The translations under genes were made by a program, and so were the position numbers. A DNA stretch of 64,000 nucleotides from positions 52,507,670 through 52,571,669 of the forward strand of contig OZ025248.1 of the NCBI GenBank assembly GCA_964019135.1, given 5' to 3'. This document shows positions 12,601-26,500 of this stretch, piece by piece (the first letter of the stretch is position 1; each line of letters begins with the position of its first letter). The notes under the pieces are model-generated. The model was not told the DNA's origin and did no database searches. It saw only the letters and a program-made list of their open reading frames with translations. Source of the DNA: Arenicola marina. Its lineage: Eukaryota; Annelida; Polychaeta; Arenicolidae.

Positions 12601-15600
12601 ACTCACGTGGTCCAGACCCAGCACGGGGGCCGTGGTCAGCTTGCCCACGGACGACAGCGGCGACCACGTGTCCAGCAACACCTGGCGGCGAGAGACAACA
12701 TCACAGTCAGCTATGGCGCCGTAAAATAATACCATGACATATTACTCATTCAACAACGTTTACCCGGAGTTACATTAACTCTTTAATGGTTTAAATGGAA
12801 ATGATAAAGGTCTCTAGGTTCTTAGTGGGTGAGGACACTTCTAGTGTACGCAATAAGAACAGGGCATGTTGTTAAGCCATATTTTATCGTCAAATCTTGT
12901 GGGAAAGTGTGGCTTTGTTGAGTACTACGTCATCAAAATCCCCCTTTAACTACAGGAGTGCACCTACCTGGGCCAAACGGGCCATGGACCGGTCACTGTT
13001 GAGCTGTCGCTGTAGCTGGGCGGCCACCAGCGTGTGACAGTTGGCGACGGGTGTAGGGCCACATGTTCCGAAGGCCAGACGGAACAGCTTTTCCGGCGTG
13101 CTGTACTGAACAGTCACCTGAAAGAGCCAAACAAGTACCAAGAGTTTTTAAAAGCTGCTCATACAGCACGTGTGAGCATGAGGAACATATTAAATCGCTC
13201 CGGTAGAAATCCTATATTGTGTTCCTTAAGTGCCTAAACACGAAGGTGGTGTACAAGAACTCTAACCGAGATGCCCTAAGAGACATTTATGTACAAATTG
13301 TACAGGTAGATACGCGAAAATGTGGCGTTCTTGGGTACTACGTCATCAACCTGTGGGCATTGTTAACCATTTTTGCCGCTGAAACTCGAGATAGATATCA
13401 GCATTTATACATTTTTTAAAGAGTTAATACCGAAACAAATTGTCCTATGCGTCCAGGTCATGTCAGTGAAACAGTCTAAAATCCATTATTTGGAGAAAAA
13501 ATTCCTGTACGAGTAAACGTATGGCACAATATAGGAAAGCAAGTTGCACGAAACTACGCCATCCAAAACATACAAAGGATCTCTTTTTAAACATTGTAGG
13601 ATTTGTGAAGGTGATTTGCTGGAGATGAGCGAGTGTTCCCCGTATGGTATGGGACCCTACCGTATAGGCCTTGTTTGGTCCGTAAGCCAAGGTGAGCCGC
13701 TTGTATGTATAGGAGCGCAGCTCCAGACCCGCCTGGAAACTGCTGCTTCCTGCAACCAACAACAGGGATACGGTAACCAGTGGTGTCCAACTTCAAAGCA
13801 TAAGTCTATTACACTTTGTAAATTTATTACGTTCAGTTCGCTTTCAGAAGTATGACCACATTCACCATCTGCTGCAAAACAAAATTGCGACAACCGGTCA
13901 CCAGTGGCGCCCCCAAGCGGTGACACACTTACCGTTGTAGAGCCGACAGAAGTCCAGGATGAGATCGTACAGCTGTGACAAGGCCCGCCAGTCGTCAGCC
14001 GTAGCGCCCCCAAGCGGTGACACACTTACCGCTGTAGACCCGACAGAAGTCCAGGATGAGGTCGTACAGCTGTGACATAGCCAGCCAGTGGCGCCCCCAA
14101 GCGGTGACACACTTACCGCTGTAGACCCGACAGAAGTCCAGGATGAGGTCGTACAGCTGTGACAAGGCCCGCCAGTGGCGCCCCCAAGCGGTGACACACT
14201 TACCGCTGTAGACCCGACAGAAGTCCAGGATGAGGTCGTACAGCTGTGACAAGGCCCGCCAGTGGCGCCCCCAAGCGGTGACACACTTACCGCTGTAGAC
14301 CCGACAGAAGTCCAGGATGAGGTCGTACAGCTGTGACAAGGCCCGCCAGTGGCGCCCCCAAGCGGTGACACACTTACCGCTGTAGACCCGACAGAAGTCC
14401 AGGATGAGGTCGTACAGCTGTGACAAGGCCCGCCAGTGGCGCCCCCAAGCGGTGACACACTTACCGCTGTAGACCCGACAGAAGTCCAGGATGAGGTCGT
14501 ATAGCTGTGACAAGGCCCGCCAATCGTCCAGCACGCTGTGAACCGTCTTCTCCATGCAGTCCGACATGGAGAGGTCGTAGAAATACACGCGGCGGATGGC
14601 GCCTGTAACAAACATAATGACGTCATTATTACGTCAGGGTCTACACCAACACGGACGACACAAAGAATTCCACTTCCTAGGCCTGACGTTACGTGTGTCA
14701 TAGACTGAGCCAAGGCGGCGCCCATCCCTATGGTGATCGGAGGCAGCTATATAGATGCTAGACATTGTCCAATAGTAAACAGCTACAATGGGAGAGCAGT
14801 CAATATTCAGATCTGTCACAGACAGCACTACATTATCCAATAGAAAACAGCCACAATGGGACAGCAGTCAATATGTATATCTCATGTCACAGACAACACT
14901 ACATTGTCCAATAGTAAACAGCCCCAATGGGACAGCAGTCAATATGTATATCTCATGTCACAGACAACACTACATTGTCCAATAGTAAACAGCCACAATG
15001 GGACAGCCGTCAATATGTATATCTCATGTCACAGACAACACTACATTGTCCAATAGTAAACAGCCACAATGGGACAGCAGTCAATATGTATATCTCATGT
15101 CACAGACAACACTACATTGTCCAATAGTAAACAGCCACAATGGGACAGCAGTCAATATGTATATCTCATGTCACAGACAACACTACATTGTCCAATAGTA
15201 AACAGCCACAATTGGACAGCAGTCAATATGTATATATCATGTCACAGACAACACTACATTGTCCAATAGTAAACAGCCACAATGGGACAGCAGTCAATAT
15301 GTATATCTCATGTCACAGACAACACTACATTGTCCAATAGTAAACAGCCACAATGGGACAGCAGGCAGCTTTACCTTGTTCGTCAGGGTTGACACTCCGC
15401 ACAGGACAGTTTGTGAAGATAGCCTGAAAGTTCAATGACATTCTGTGTGACAACAGTATAATAGCAAAGGACGAAACAATGACCAAAATACATGATTATC
15501 TGAATATATATGTTATGGCATATCAACTACCTTAGAGCAGAACACGACAAAGCAATTTCCTGTGTAACTGACCTCCACCGGAGTGTAACTGACCCTCCTC

Positions 15601-18600
15601 GGGAGTGTAACTGACCTCTACAGGAGTGTAACTGACCTCCACAGGAGTGTAACTGACCTCCACAGGAATGTAACTGACCTCCACAGGAATGTAACTGACC
15701 TCTACAGGAATGTAACTGACCTCCACAGGAATGTAACTGACCTCCACAAGAATGTAACTGACCTCCACAGGAGTGTAACTGACCTCCACAGGAGTGTAAC
15801 TGACCTCCACAGGAATGTAACTGACCTCCACCGGAGTGTAACTGACCTCCACAGGAGTGTAACTGACCTCCACATGAGTGTAACTGACCTCCACAAGAAT
15901 GTAACTGACCTCCACAGGAATGTAACTGACCTCCACCGGAGTGTAACTGACCTCCACATGAGTGTAACTGACCTCCACAGGAGTGTAACTGACCTCCACA
16001 GGAGTGTAACTGACCTCCACAGGAGTGTAACTGGCCTCCACAGGAATGTAACTGACACTCCACAGGAGTGTAACTGACCTCCACAGGAGTGTAACTGACC
16101 CTCCACAGGAGTGTAACTGACCTCCACAGGAGTGTAACTGATCTCCACAGGAATGTAACTGACCTCCACCGGAGTGTAACTGACCCTCCTCGGGAGTGTA
16201 ACTGACCCTCCTCAGGAGTGTAACTGACCTCCACAGGAGTGTAACTGAGCTCCACAGGAGTGTAACGGACCTTCAAAGGCATGTAACTGACCTCTACAGG
16301 AGTGTAACTGACCTCCACAGGAATGTAACTGACCTCCACAGGAATGTAACTGACCCTCCTCGGGAGTGTAACTGACCCTCCACAGGTGTGTAACTGACCT
16401 CCACAGGAGTATAACTGACCTCCACAGGAGTGTAACTGACCTCCACAGGAGTGTAACTGACCTCCACGCAGCAGGCGCGTCCAGTCCTGCGCTGGATCCG
16501 GAATTTTATGGAGAGCAGGTCTTTCTGGAGCGCCTTGCGAGTCTCCAGCTTCACGTCCGGACACGGAGGCAGGCTGCAGGCACCAGGGTTGTTCAAATTA
16601 ACATATATTTTGCGAATTTATTGAGATATATTGGCAATTATGTATAATAGTGTTTCTGTTTCTTCCATCTCTGCGAAAGATATTTGTGCATCGTCAAGAA
16701 AACATCAAATACTCCTGTTGTGAACAGATCATAAGGATCAAAGATCATGACCTGAAATCAGATTCTGCGTATATATATACAAAATAACATGTAGCATATA
16801 AGGTCTTATGCCAGCAGTCGTGTTGAGCACGCTATCCACTGAGCCACCACGTGACTTACTGTAGGAGTGTGAGTGCCAGGCCGGCGCCCTCACCGTCCAC
16901 GTGGATGCCAGAGTGGGCGATACCCTTCTTCAGCAGCTGTGGGCGACACGAAAATACAACCATCAGCACACAACACACACCGAACAACGCTCAGCCTCCA
17001 GTTGACAGGCCACACACCATACAACTATCAGCCTCCAGCTCACAGAGTATCAATAAGGTTGGACCCAGTTATCTTAATGACATACATAATTTAATGACGT
17101 GTTGAAAAATGGGCCAACAATTGTACACAAAATATGCGTGAAGACAATTGGTGCACATTGTGCAACATAGCTTATGGTTAAGGTTTATCATTATGGGTAC
17201 ATATATCTCATCAGCTCTTTGTCATTTTATCATGGTCGGTCAAAATCGCTTGTGCTGGTGTTTATTGTTGACTTTAATGTGATTACGTTTAATACAACTT
17301 TGTCTTATCATATCTGATGAAAGCTAGGGAAAACAAATAAATAACATGAATGATCTTACAACGAGGACACTTTGGAGTAATCTTTCGTTTCGGATGGATT
17401 AAGCCATCATGTATACCATACGCATTAATTGTGGCCCCCTGTCTCGTGGGTGCCGGGATTATCATGTCAACAGCGTTCATATTTACTATTATACAACCCT
17501 ATGGCACGGACAATACTCTCATCAGTCGCTCCCTCCTCACCTCGTCCGCCAGCATTGTGAAGGGTATCTTTTCCTCGCACAGGGCGATGATGTGAGTGAG
17601 CTCTGGCAGGAAGGACGCAGACCCCTTGGGCTTCTTGCTGGGCGGCTCGCATGGGTCTCCCATCAGCAGCTTAAACACACAGGGAGGGGGACATGAAACC
17701 AACTGGCGTTACCTCGGAATCTCGCCGCCCGTTACGGTCCGACAATGAAGTCGTTATTAAAGCAGTCATATCCGATGAAGAAATAAGACCTTCGTTTATC
17801 ATAACGCGCTCCCAAAATCTTGGTTACGTCATAATAACAACCAGTGGCGTAAATAACGACGTCATTTGTGGGAAGTATGGCGAGATCATGTGGGAACTAT
17901 AGCCGCTGTTGTACACGCATGGGCTAAGCTGGGCGAGCCAAGGAACTTTCTGGCAGGATGAGGGATGAATGGACGATACACACATTCCCCAGGGGATCGT
18001 TTCGCTAAGAGTTATGAGCTCGTAACCGTATGTTTTACATGCTAATTTAACGACAGATCCGAATTTTACGAGCAACGGAAAGAAGCGTTATACTGCGATT
18101 ACTGGTATGCAGCCATACTCATGAAATTTATTTTCTGCCAACATTATTCAGAAATGTGCTTTCCATATATTGATGGTAAGTATAACATTTTTCATTTATT
18201 TTCGGGTAGGCAATACAATTTTGAAATTTTACGAGCAAAAATTACGAGATCTTAGTGAAATGACACCCAGATGTCAAACAACAAATGCTACTTCAGCTTT
18301 CAGATACCATATATATATATATATATATCATATGTTAGTATCTGGTACTGTAGGCCCCTGGCAGATATAATCCTAATTAAATGAAAAGATGAATAAATGA
18401 AGGAAATTATCTTATTTGGTTTTTAAGCGCACAAGCACTTAGAATCCATATTTTTGTTTTCGCGCAGCCGATAGTACATGGACGTCGAAAGTGCTGACTA
18501 GGACTTCTTTACATTAACCTTCCCGTATCCATGTTGCATAGATACAGCGCATAACTATTGCTTGTAACGCGCAGTGTAATGAGAGGGGTGGGGAATCAGA

Positions 18601-20495
18601 AACGATGACACATCATTATACGGGACATGTAACAGGTGGTTCAATGACAGTGGAAACTGGGAACCGCTTACCTTGCGTTTCCTTAGGAGTGGATTACTCA
18701 GTTCCTCGGATGTCTCTGAAAGAATACCGGGAGGTAATAGACAATTAGGCAATGGTGTTACACCCACTAAATGCGAGATAAAGAATACTACAGGGAATAT
18801 AAGTAAACATAAGGTACACAAGCACTGAACTAGAGCGAGGCGGTGGGTCCGCGGGTACACGAGCACTAACCATAGAGCGTGGCGGTGGGTCCTTGGGTAC
18901 ACGAGCACTAACCATAGAACGTGGCGGCGGGTCAGTGGGTACACGAGCACTAACCATACAGCGTGGCGGTGGGTCCTTGGGTACACGAGCACTAACCATA
19001 GAGCGTGGCGGCGGGTCCGCGGGTACACGAGCACTAACCATAGAGTGTGGCGGCGGGTCCGTGGGTACACGAGCACTAACCATACAGCGTGGCGGTGGGT
19101 CCGCGGGTACACGAGCACTAACCATAGAGCGTGGCTACGGGTCCTTGGGTACACGAGCACTAACCATAGAGCGTGGCGGCGGGTCCGCGGGAACACGAGC
19201 ACTAACCATATAGCGTGGCGGTGGGTCTGTGGGTACACGAGCACTAACCATACAGCGTGGCGGTGGGTCCGCGGGTACACGAGCACTAACCATAGAGCGT
19301 GGCGGTGGGTCCTTGGGTACACGAGCACTAACCATAGAGCGTGGCGGCGGGTCCGCGGGTACACGAGCACTAACCATAGAGCGTGGCGGTGGGCCCGTGG
19401 GTACACGAGCACTAACCATAGAGCGTGGCGGTGGGTCCTTGGGTACACGAGCACTAACCATAGAGCGTGGCGGTGGGTCCTTGGGTACACGAGCACTAAC
19501 CATATAGCGTGGCGGTGGGTCCGTGGGTACACGAGCACTAACCATAGCGCGTGGCGGTGGGTCCTTGGGTACACGAGCACTAACCATAGAGCGTGGCGGT
19601 GGGTCCGTGGGTACACGAGAACTTGTCAAGCTTGACCATGTGGCCGGCCCGGAAGTAAGCCTTGGGCAGGTCTACGGAGGCGTCGGCTATGTCTGGCTGT
19701 GGCCCCCCAAGGTCAGGCACGGGGGCCGGGCTGACCTTGAGCAGGTAGTAGTGGAAGTCTACAGTGCGCCGCTTGCCCTCGTAGGCCTCCACAACCTGGA
19801 GACACGTGCAAATCAAAGCTTTAAGGTCTCATTCGATTCCTTCAAGATGCCGGTAATAATAATTATAATAATAATAACCCTACGCAATTCCGCATCTCTA
19901 GCCAGCCAACCAAGCCAAAGAGACAATAATAATAATAATAATAATAATATAATAATAATAATTATTATTAATATTATTATTATCATTATTATTATTATTA
20001 TAATTATTATTATTATTATTTTCATATTTATTGTCCCTCTGGCTTGGTTGGCTGGCTGGCGGAGATACGTAGGACTACGTCACATGTCCAGTACAGGTGC
20101 TATAACAGTTTCTGACGACAAGTTGGTGACATTTGATGTTGATGTTGAATGGGACATATATAGGATACACATGGGATACATGGTCGCTGCCACAGGTTAT
20201 TGACAAAGGCAAGCCAAGTGACCAGCGATGACAGGCGGATTTCGTACTAACCATGTAGTGGTCGGGTTGTTTGGTCAGGCGGATGAAGAGTTTGTTCTTG
20301 GACAGCCCCTCCAGCAGGTGGCCGGCTAGGTTGACCAGCGGTAGATGCTCATGGCTAGTCACCTGCAGGTGTTGGATCGACTTGCGACACCTCTGTAGTC
20401 CCAGCCACAACCTGCGGCAGACAAAACGACATTACACTCAGCATTTATGTAATGGTCAACATTGCCATCAATGTCATTAATAATAATAATAATAA

Positions 20496-20545
<50 letters not shown>

Positions 20546-23500
20546 GTAATAGTAATAATTTAAATCATAATAATCAAAATGAAATATATATCCGTATATT
20601 TATATAGCCATGATTAAATATTAACATAACAAGGGACGCTCTATGGTAGGCTAATGGATAAGGACATCACTGCGTTTGCTGAGGCGTTTGATCTATCCCA
20701 GTCCATACTGAGCCATACCTGAGCTTGCTGAGGTGTTTGATCTATCCCAGTCCATACTGAGACATACCTGAGCTTGCTGAGGTGTTTGATCTATCCCAGT
20801 CCATACTGAGCCATACCTGAGCTTGCTGAGGTGTTTGATCTATCCCAGTCCATACTGAGCCATACCTGAGCTTGCTGAGGTGTTTGATCTATCCCAGTCC
20901 ATACTGAGCCATACCTGAGCTTGCTGAGGTGTTTGATCTATCCCAGTCCATACTGAGCCATACCTGAGCTTGCTGAGGTGTTTGATCTATCCCAGTCCAT
21001 ACTGAGCCATACCTGAGCTTGCTGAGGTGTTTGATCTATCCCAGTCCATACAGAGCCATACCTGAGCTTGCTGAGGTGTTTGATCTATCCCAGTACATAC
21101 TGCGCCATACCTGGGCTTGCTGAGGTGTTGTTGGGGTATCCCAGTCAATATTGAGCCATACCTGCGCTTGCTGAGGTGTTTGATCTATCCCAGTACATAC
21201 TGCGCCATACCTGAGCTTGCTGAGGTGTTTGATCTATCCCAGTCCATACTGAGCCATACCTGAGCTTGCTGAGGTGTTTGATCTATCCCAGTCCATACTG
21301 AGCCATACCTGAGCTTGCTGAGGTGTTTGATCTATCCCAGTCCATACTGAGCCATACCTGAGCTTGCTGAGGTGTTTGATCTATCCCAGTACATACTGCG
21401 CCATACCTGAGCTTGCTGAGGTGTTGTTGGGGTATCCCAGTCAATATTGAGCCATACCTGCGCTTTCTGAGGTGTTTGATCTATCCCAGTACATACTGCG
21501 CCATACCTGAGCTTGCTGAGGTGTTTGATCTATCCCAGTCCATACTGAGCCATACCTGAGCTTGCTGAGGTGTTTGATCTATCCCAGTCCATACTGACCC
21601 ATACCTGAGCTTGCTGAGGTGTTTGATCTATCCCAGTCCATACTGAGCCATACCTGAGCTTGCTGAGGTGTTTGATCTATCCCAGTCCATACTGAGCCAT
21701 ACCTGAGCTTGCTGAGGTGTTTGATCTATCCCAGTCCATACTGACCCATACCTGAGCTTGCTGAGGTGTTTGATCTATCCCAGTCCATACTGAGCCATAC
21801 CTGAGCTTGCTGAGGTGTTTGATCTATCCCAGTCCATACTGAGCCATACCTGAGCTTGCTGAGGTGTTTGATCTATCCCAGTCCATACTGAGCCATACCT
21901 GAGCTTGCTGAGGTGTTTGATCTATCCCAGTCCATACTGACCCATACCTGAGCTTGCTGAGGTGTTTGATCTATCCCAGTCCATACTGAGCCATACCTGA
22001 GCTTGCTGAGGTGTTTGATCTATCCCAGTCCATACTGAGCCATACCTGAGCTTGCTGAGGTGTTTGATCTATCCCAGTCCACACCGAGCCATACCTGAGC
22101 TTGCTGAGGTGTTGTTGGGGTATCCCAGTCAATATTGAGCCATACCTGCGCTTGCTGAGGTGTTTGATCTATCCCAGTACATACTGCGCCATACCTGAGC
22201 TTGCTGAGGTGTTTGATCTATCCCAGTCCATACTGAGCCATACCTGAGCTTGCTGAGGTGTTTGATCTATCCCAGTCAATATTGAGCCATACCTGAGCTT
22301 GCTGAGGTGTTTGATCTATCCCAGTCAATACTGAGCCATACCTGAACTTGTTGAAGTGTTTGATCTTTCCCAGTCCATACTTAGCCATACCTGAGCTTGC
22401 TGAGGTATTTGATCTATCCCAGTCCACACTGAGCCATATCTGAGCTTGCTGAAGTGTTTGATCTATCCCAGTCCATACTGAGCCATACCTGAGCTTGCTG
22501 AGGTGTTTGATCTATCCCAGTCCACACCGAGCCATACCTGAGCTTGCTGAGGTGTTTGATCTATCCCAGTCCATACTGAGCCATACCTGAGCTTGCTGAG
22601 ATGTTTGATCTATCCCAGTCCATACTGAGACATACCTGAGCTTGCTGAGGTGTTTGATCTATCCCAGTCAATATTGAGCCATACCTGAGCTTGCTGAGGT
22701 GTTATCCCAGTCCATACTGAGCCATACCTGAGCTTGCTGAGGTGCTTGATCTATCCCAGTCCATACTGAGCCATACCTGAGCTTGCTGAGGTGTTTGATC
22801 TATCCCAGTCCATACTGAGCCATACCTGAGCTTGCTGAGGTGTTATCCCAGCCTATACTGAGCCATACCTGAGCTTGCTGAGGTGTTTGATCTATCCCAG
22901 TCCATACTGACCCATACCTGAGCTTGCTGAGGTGTTTGATCTATCCCAGTCCATACTGAGCCATACCTGAGCTTGCTGAGGTATTTGATCTATCCCAGTC
23001 CATACTGAGCCATACCTGAGCTTGCTGAGGTGTTTGATCTATCCCAGTCCATACTGAGCCATACCTGAGCTTGCTGAGGTGTTTGATCTATCCCAGTCCA
23101 TACTGAGCCATACCTGAGCTTGCTGAGGTGTTTGATCTATCCCAGTCCATACTGAGCCATACCTGAGCTTGCTGAGGTGTTTGATCTATCCCAGTCCATA
23201 CTGAGCCATACCTGAGCTTGCTGAGGTGCTTGATCTATCCCAGTCCATACTGAGCCATACCTGAGCTTGCTGAGGTGCTTGATCTATCCCAGTCCATACT
23301 GAGCCATACCTGAGCTTGCTGAGGTGTTTGATCTATCCCAGTCCATACTGCGCCATACCTGAGCTTGCTGAGGTGTTTGATCTATCCCAGTCCATACTGA
23401 GCCATACCTGAGGTAGCTGAGGTGTTTGATCTATCCCAGTCAATATTGAGCCATACCTGAGCTTGCTGAGGTGTTATCCCAGTCCATACTGAGCCATACC

Positions 23501-26500
23501 TGAGCTTGCTGAGGTGTTATCCCAGTCCATACTGAGCCATACCTGAGCTTGCTGAGGTGTTATCCCAGTCCATACTGAGCCATACCTGAGCTTGCTGAGG
23601 TGTTATCCCAGTCCATACTGAGCCATACCTGAGCTTGCTGAGGTGTTATCCCAGTCCATACTGAGCCATACCTGAGCTTGCTGAGGTGTTATCCCAGTCC
23701 ATACTGAGCCATACCTGAGCTTGCTGAGGTGTTATCCCAGTCCATACTGAGCCATACCTGAGCTTGCTGAGGTGTTATCCCAGCCTATACTGAGCCATAC
23801 CTGAGCTTGCTGAGGTGTTATCCCAGTCCATACTGAGCCATACCTGAGCTTGCTGAGGTGTTATCCCAGTCCATACTGAGCCATACCTGAGCTTGCTGAG
23901 GTGTTATCCCAGCCTATACTGAGCCATACCTGAGCTTGCTGAGGTGTTATCCCAGTCCATACTGAGCCATACCTGAGCTTGCTGAGGTGTTATCCCAGTC
24001 CATACTGAGCCATACCTGAGCTTGCTGAGGTGTTATCCCAGCCTATACTGAGCCATACCTGAGCTTGCTGAGGTGTTTGATCTATCCCAGTCCATACTGA
24101 GCCATACCTGAGCTTGCTGAGGTATTTGATCTATCCCAGTCCATACTGAGCCATACCTGAGCTTGCTGAGGTGTTTGATCTATCCCAGTCCATACTGAGC
24201 CATACCTGAGCTTGCTGAGGTGCTTGATCTATCCCAGTCCATACTGAGCCATACCTGAGCTTGCTGAGGTGTTTGATCTATCCCAGTCCATACTGAGCCA
24301 TACCTGAGCTTGCTGAGGTGTTTGATCTATCCCAGTCCATACTGAGCCATACCTGAGCTTGCTGAGGTGTTTGATCTATCCCAGTCCATACTGAGCCATA
24401 CCTGAGCTTGCTGAGGTGCTTGATCTATCCCAGTCCATACTGAGCCATACCTGAGCTTGCTGAGGTGTTTGATCTATCCCAGTCCATACTGAGCCATACC
24501 TGAGCTTGCTGAGGTATTTGATCTATCCCAGTCCATACTGAGCCATACCTGAGCTTGCTGAGGTGCTTGATCTATCCCAGTCCATACTGAGCCATACCTG
24601 AGCTTGCTGAGGTGCTTGATCTATCCCAGTCCATACTGAGCCATACCTGAGCTTGCTGAGGTGTTTGATCTATCCCAGTCCATACTGAGCCATACCTGAG
24701 CTTGCTGAGGTGTTTGATCTATCCCAGTCCATACTGAGCCATACCTGAGCTTGCTGAGGTGCTTGATCTATCCCAGTCCATACTGAGCCATACCTGAGCT
24801 TGCTGAGGTGTTTGATCTATCCCAGTCCATACTGAGCCATACCTGAGCTTGCTGAGGTGTTTGATCTATCCCAGTCCATACTGAGCCATACCTGAGCTTG
24901 CTGAGGTATTTGATCTATCCCAGTCCATACTGAGCCATACCTGAGGTAGCTGAGGTGTTTGATCTATCCCAGTCAATACTGAGCCATACCTGAACTTGCT
25001 GAGGTGTTTGATCTATCCCAGTCAATACTGAGCCATACCTGAGCTTGTTGAAGTGTTTGATCTATCCCAGTCAATACTGAGCCATACCTGAGCTTGCTGA
25101 GGTGTTTGATCTATCCCAGTCAATACTGAGCCATACCTGAACTTGCTGAGGTGTTTGATCTATCCCAGTCAATACTGAGCCATACCTGAGCTTGCTGAGG
25201 TGTTTGATCTATCCCAGTCAATACTGAGCCATACCTGAACTTGCTGAGGTGTTTGATCTATCCCAGTCCATACTGAGCCATACCTGAGCTTGTTGAAGTG
25301 TTTGATCTTTACCAGTCCATACTTAGCCATACCTGAGCTTGCTGAGGTATTTGATCTATCCCAGTCCACACTGAGCCATATCTGAGCTTGCTGAAGTGTT
25401 TGATCTATCCCAGTCCATACTGAGCCATACCTGAGCTTGCTGAGGTGTTTGATCTATCCCAGTCCACACCGAGCCATACCTGAGCTTGCTGAGGTGTTTG
25501 ATCTATCCCAGTCCACACTGAGCCATATCTGAGCTTGCTGAAGTGTTTGATCTATCCCAGTCCATACTGAGCCATACCTGAGCTTGCTGAGGTGTTTGAT
25601 CTATCCCAGTCCACACCGAGCCATACCTGAGCTTGCTGAGGTGTTTGATCTATCCCAGTCCATACTGAGCCATACCTGAGCTTGCTGAGATGTTTGATCT
25701 ATCCCAGTCCATACTGAGCCATACCTGAGCTTGCTGAGGTGTTTGATCTATCCCAGTCAATATTGAGCCATACCTGAGCTTGCTGAGGTGTTATCCCAGT
25801 CCATACTGAGCCATACCTGAGCTTGCTGAAGTGTTTGATCTATCCCAGTCCATACTGAGCCATATCTGAGCTTGCTGAAGTGTTTGATCTATCCCAGTCC
25901 ATACTGAGCCATACCTGAGCTTGCTGAGGTGTTTGATCTATCCCAGTCCACACCGAGCCATACCTGAGCTTGCTGAGGTGTTTGATCTATCCCAGTCCAC
26001 ACTGAGCCATATCTGAGCTTGCTGAAGTGTTTGATCTATCCCAGTCCATACTGAGCCATACCTGAGCTTGCTGAGGTGTTTGATCTATCCCAGTCCACAC
26101 CGAGCCATACCTGAGCTTGCTGAGGTGTTTGATCTATCCCAGTCCATACTGAGCCATACCTGAGCTTGCTGAGATGTTTGATCTATCCCAGTCCATACTG
26201 AGCCATACCTGAGCTTGCTGAGGTGTTTGATCTATCCCAGTCAATATTGAGCCATACCTGAGCTTGCTGAGGTGTTATCCCAGTCCATACTGAGCCATAC
26301 CTGAGCTTGCTGAAGTGTTTGATCTATCCCAGTCCACACCGAGCCATACCTGAGCTTGCTGAGGTGTTTGATCTATCCCAGTCCATACTGAGCCATACCT
26401 GAGCTTGCTGAGGTGTTTGATCTATCCCAGTCAATATTGAGCCATACCTGAGCTTGCTGAGGTGTTTGATCTATCCCAGTCCATACTGACCCATACCTGA

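Noticed and set aside
11018..12735. Long frames on both strands over the 21-bp array
   Set aside because: Period is seven codons; residues repeat with no family motif, and E28 lies at the edge in a separate spliced context.
15527..16564. 345-codon minus frame over the 21-bp donor array
   Set aside because: Repeat by-product; only the E23 part (16573-16462) is conserved.
18555..19635. Open frames on both strands across the 45-bp array
   Set aside because: Period of 15 codons; the real coding part ends at 19585.
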